Positions 13,600 through 14,675 of a stretch of 14,675 bases of DNA are shown piece after piece. Where the stretch lies: contig JBBQBQ010000073.1 in NCBI GenBank assembly GCA_038317685.1, forward strand, positions 1 through 14,675. The letters are read 5' to 3'. How positions within the stretch are numbered: position 1 is the stretch's first letter; each line of letters begins with the position of its first letter. This stretch comes from JBBQBQ01 sp038317685. Lineage in GTDB: Bacteria > Desulfobacterota > Desulfuromonadia > Desulfuromonadales > DDH964. A program made the position numbers and the translations under genes. The notes beneath the pieces were generated by a model. The model made no database searches. It saw only the letters and a list, made by a program, of their open reading frames with translations, and had not been told where the DNA came from.

Positions 13600-13611
13600 T
13601 TTTCACCTAAC
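13600..13611 (+). repeat. 12-bp inverted repeat, right copy, containing an integron inverse core (ACCTAAC)
   Basis: TTTTCACCTAAC starts 3 bp after the hicB stop and is the exact reverse complement of 12932-12943. Its last 7 bases, ACCTAAC at 13605-13611, fit RYYYAAC, the left end of an attC. No matching right half follows, because other debris begins at about 13620. Confidence 0.7.
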
Positions 13612-13638
13612 AGGCGAAGCTAAAGGGGTCAGCCCCAG

Positions 13639-13756
13639 GTGCGCCGGTGAAAACCGGCGAGAGATAGTGAGTGAAAGTCTCATACGATGAAAGAGTAGCG
13701 AACCGCATCGGCCCCGAGTCATGCGCTGACGTCCGGGGAAGCTGGGTGGAACGTTC
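13639..13756 (+). mobile_element. Probable 5' fragment of a group II intron
   Basis: GTGCGCC at 13639 resembles the conserved 5' end of bacterial group II introns. It is followed by a 7-bp stem, CGCCGGT/ACCGGCG (13642-13648/13653-13659), with a GAAA tetraloop. Sequences such as GTAGCGAACCGCATCGGCC and CCGAGTCATGCG downstream are familiar from domain I of bacterial introns. No reverse transcriptase, domain V or 3' end is present, so it is a truncated remnant. A short hairpin, GGGG-TCAG-CCCC (13625-13636), lies just before it and may be 5' exon or part of another element. Assignment is from recalled sequence similarity without a covariance search. Confidence 0.5.
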
Positions 13757-13803
13757 CTATCTATTGGGGGGGGCGGGGGGCTGCTTGCTATTTTTCTGGC
13801 TCG

Positions 13804-14061
13804 TCAGCAGAATCTGTGGTTGTACTCAGGTTCAGGCAACTTGCCAAGTTCATGATATAAGGCGATTTGCAGGCATTTTATCGTCCTGAAACCGTACGCT
13901 TTTCTCATAGTGAGTTTTGCCTTGAGGTTCAAGCCCTCCACAGCTCCACTGGATAGTCGCCCCTTGGCCTTGAACCAGTTGAGAATAAGCGGTTTGTGAT
14001 TGCGAAGCATCCGAGCCACCTTCTTCATCGGCTCCAGATCCGTCTGCAAGGTTCTGACGAA
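13804..14061 (-). pseudogene. ISL3-family transposase, C-terminal fragment
   Basis: On the minus strand about 85 codons encode the end of an ISL3 DDE transposase: LEPMKKVARMLRNHKPLIL, NWFKAKGRLSSGAVEGLN, AKLTMRKAYGFRT, IALYHELGKLPEPEYNHRFC, then TGA. The full family protein is about 400 aa or more, so most of the catalytic domain is missing. The catalytic Glu of the DDE triad is probably the one in SGAVEGLN. The frame is open upstream to a TGA at 14086-14088, but recognisable similarity stops near 14061. It is an inactive remnant and a marker of past transposition in this accessory segment. Confidence 0.85.
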
Positions 14062-14107
14062 CCTTTGGGGACGTCCTTCACATATTCACATTTGAGGAAA
14101 AGTGATG

Positions 14108-14177
14108 CCCCAACTTGCACTTGGACCGTGTCCGGGCGATAAGGCTGCCCGGCAGGTCAAGTGCGGCCCCGTTATAC
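14108..14177 (+). repeat. attC-like recombination site, complete hairpin
   Basis: CCCCAAC (14108-14114) and GTTATAC (14171-14177) match RYYYAAC and GTTRRRY at six of seven positions each. Between them GCACTTG-G-ACC (14117-14127) pairs with GGTCAAGTGC (14155-14164), leaving one extrahelical G. After a GTGT/CA internal loop, CCGGGC (14132-14137) pairs with GCCCGG (14147-14152) around a 9-nt loop. An imperfect palindrome with an extrahelical base between short inverse and forward core sites is the architecture of attC. The spacers of 2 and 6 nt are less regular than in textbook sites. Confidence 0.5.
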
Positions 14178-14199
14178 CCCAAAAAATGGAGGCGGAAAA

Positions 14200-14451
14200 A
14201 TGACAACCAAAGTAACCCCACCTTTTGCACGTTGTACGGTTTGCGGAAAGACATCACATCATATTGGGTCTGCCAATACAAATTGCACCGAGAGAGAAGG
14301 TAACAGGCGATGCAAGGGTACTATGAGAAGCACTATCGGCATCGGAGATTGGGAAGAGTGCCCAAATTGCTCTGCTACAGGAAAAACCGAAGAAGGCCGA
14401 TGTTATCGCTGTAATGGTGATGGTCATTTATTCATACGTGATAGGCGATAA
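14200..14451 (+). CDS. Small cysteine-rich protein with tandem zinc-ribbon motifs, function unknown
   Basis: This 83-aa protein starts at the ATG 7 nt after GGAGG (14188-14192). The N-terminal part has CTVCGKTSHH with Cys12/Cys15, then Cys29 and Cys38. The C-terminal part has CPNCSATGKTEEGRCYRCNGDG, with two CxxC pairs (Cys54/Cys57 and Cys68/Cys71). Both pairs are followed by glycines, like one half of the DnaJ CxxCxGxG zinc domain. It has no J domain, membrane segment or signal peptide. It lies just past an attC-like site, in the usual position of a cassette gene, and its stop TAA is followed by C. I cannot assign a function; zinc binding, and possibly nucleic acid or protein binding, is likely. 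Confidence 0.75.
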   Translation: MTTKVTPPFARCTVCGKTSHHIGSANTNCTEREGNRRCKGTMRSTIGIGDWEECPNCSATGKTEEGRCYRCNGDGHLFIRDRR

Positions 14452-14673
14452 CTTTTCAAAAAGACAATTTAATATATGCTCATCACCAGCATGGAATTGA
14501 ACGTCATCATTACCGACTGATACGTTAAGAATGAAGGGCAAGAGAATATACCAGCGGTCTAAAGCATGGATAACCTCAACCCCAAAGTAACCAAAAAATT
14601 CTGGTTCACTAAGTTGTTGGCCACGTTTCGTCACGATATCAACTATCACTCGACATTGTTCTAAGAGTTTCAT
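14428..14673 (-). CDS. Hypothetical protein, possibly partial at the window edge
   Basis: The minus-strand frame from ATG at 14673 encodes 81 aa beginning MKLLEQCRVIVDIVTKRGQQ and ending LSPITYE before TAA at 14428-14430. The central part is mixed hydrophobic and aromatic (FFGYFGVEVIHALDRWYIL, LPFILNVSVGNDDVQF) without a recognised motif, and resembles a small globular cytosolic protein. The upstream region lies outside the window, so no ribosome-binding site can be checked and the true start may be further out. It converges with the zinc-ribbon gene and overlaps its last 24 bp. AT-rich composition agrees with the surrounding accessory DNA. Not recognised. Confidence 0.5.
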   Translation of the reverse strand: MKLLEQCRVIVDIVTKRGQQLSEPEFFGYFGVEVIHALDRWYILLPFILNVSVGNDDVQFHAGDEHILNCLFEKLSPITYE

Positions 14674-14675
14674 AC

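Noticed and set aside
13625..13645. Group IIC-attC intron inserted in the cassette attC
   Set aside because: Such introns insert at a TTGTT-type motif within attC. Here the bases before the intron-like 5' end are a GC hairpin and AG, so the specific class cannot be supported.
13671..13889. Plus-strand ORF of 72 codons
   Set aside because: It crosses the intron-like fragment, the G-rich junction and the antisense strand of the ISL3 fragment, so it is not a gene.
1..14675. CRISPR array, tRNA or rRNA gene
   Set aside because: I saw no regularly spaced direct repeats, no tRNA cloverleaf and no rRNA-like sequence.

Overview
The window is a GC-rich Gram-negative chromosome segment. From about 1 to 12590 it carries one tightly packed, plus-strand lipopolysaccharide (LPS) operon. 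From about 12600 to 14675 it carries a less GC-rich, mosaic accessory region. The gene order lpxD-fabZ-lpxA-lpxB-msbA-DUF374-kdtA-lpxK-Trm112-ELM1, with the DUF374-type acyltransferase, suggests a Desulfuromonadales/Geobacter-like deltaproteobacterium. That placement is inferred from gene order and composition, not from a marker gene.

Region 1 (1-7313) is the lipid A-Kdo assembly line. It runs from the tail of LpxD through FabZ, LpxA, LpxB, MsbA, a DUF374/LpxJ-like acyltransferase, Kdo transferase and LpxK. The UDP-2,3-diacylglucosamine hydrolase (LpxH/LpxI/LpxG) is absent, and so is LpxC; both must be encoded elsewhere. Region 2 (7310-10597) continues without a break into a 55-aa Trm112-like zinc protein, an ELM1-family protein, a GT4 glycosyltransferase and a CgeB-like glycosyltransferase, probably for core or O-chain assembly. 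Region 3 (10594-12591) is a three-gene set (hexapeptide acyltransferase, FdtA/QdtA ketoisomerase, FdtB/QdtB aminotransferase) expected to make a dTDP-3-acetamido-3,6-dideoxyhexose. Nearly every junction overlaps by 1-17 bp (ATGA/GTGA type), so translation is probably coupled throughout.

Region 4 (12592-12760) contains a compact unit: a promoter-like sequence containing a canonical G-quadruplex motif, a 14-codon ORF with a strong ribosome-binding site, and a two-tier intrinsic terminator entered by the end of that ORF. It may be a small RNA or leader-peptide unit, or simply the end of the operon.

Region 5 (12760-14675) looks like a remnant of integron-type cassettes. A hicAB toxin-antitoxin pair, with hicA frameshifted, lies between a GTTAGGT core site and an ACCTAAC inverse core site. 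A second attC-like imperfect hairpin at 14108-14177 precedes a small cysteine-rich (zinc-binding) protein. Between them lie a 5' fragment of what looks like a group II intron and the 3' end of an ISL3-family transposase gene. A convergent unknown ORF reaches the right edge. No integron integrase is visible, so the cassette interpretation rests on site structure alone.
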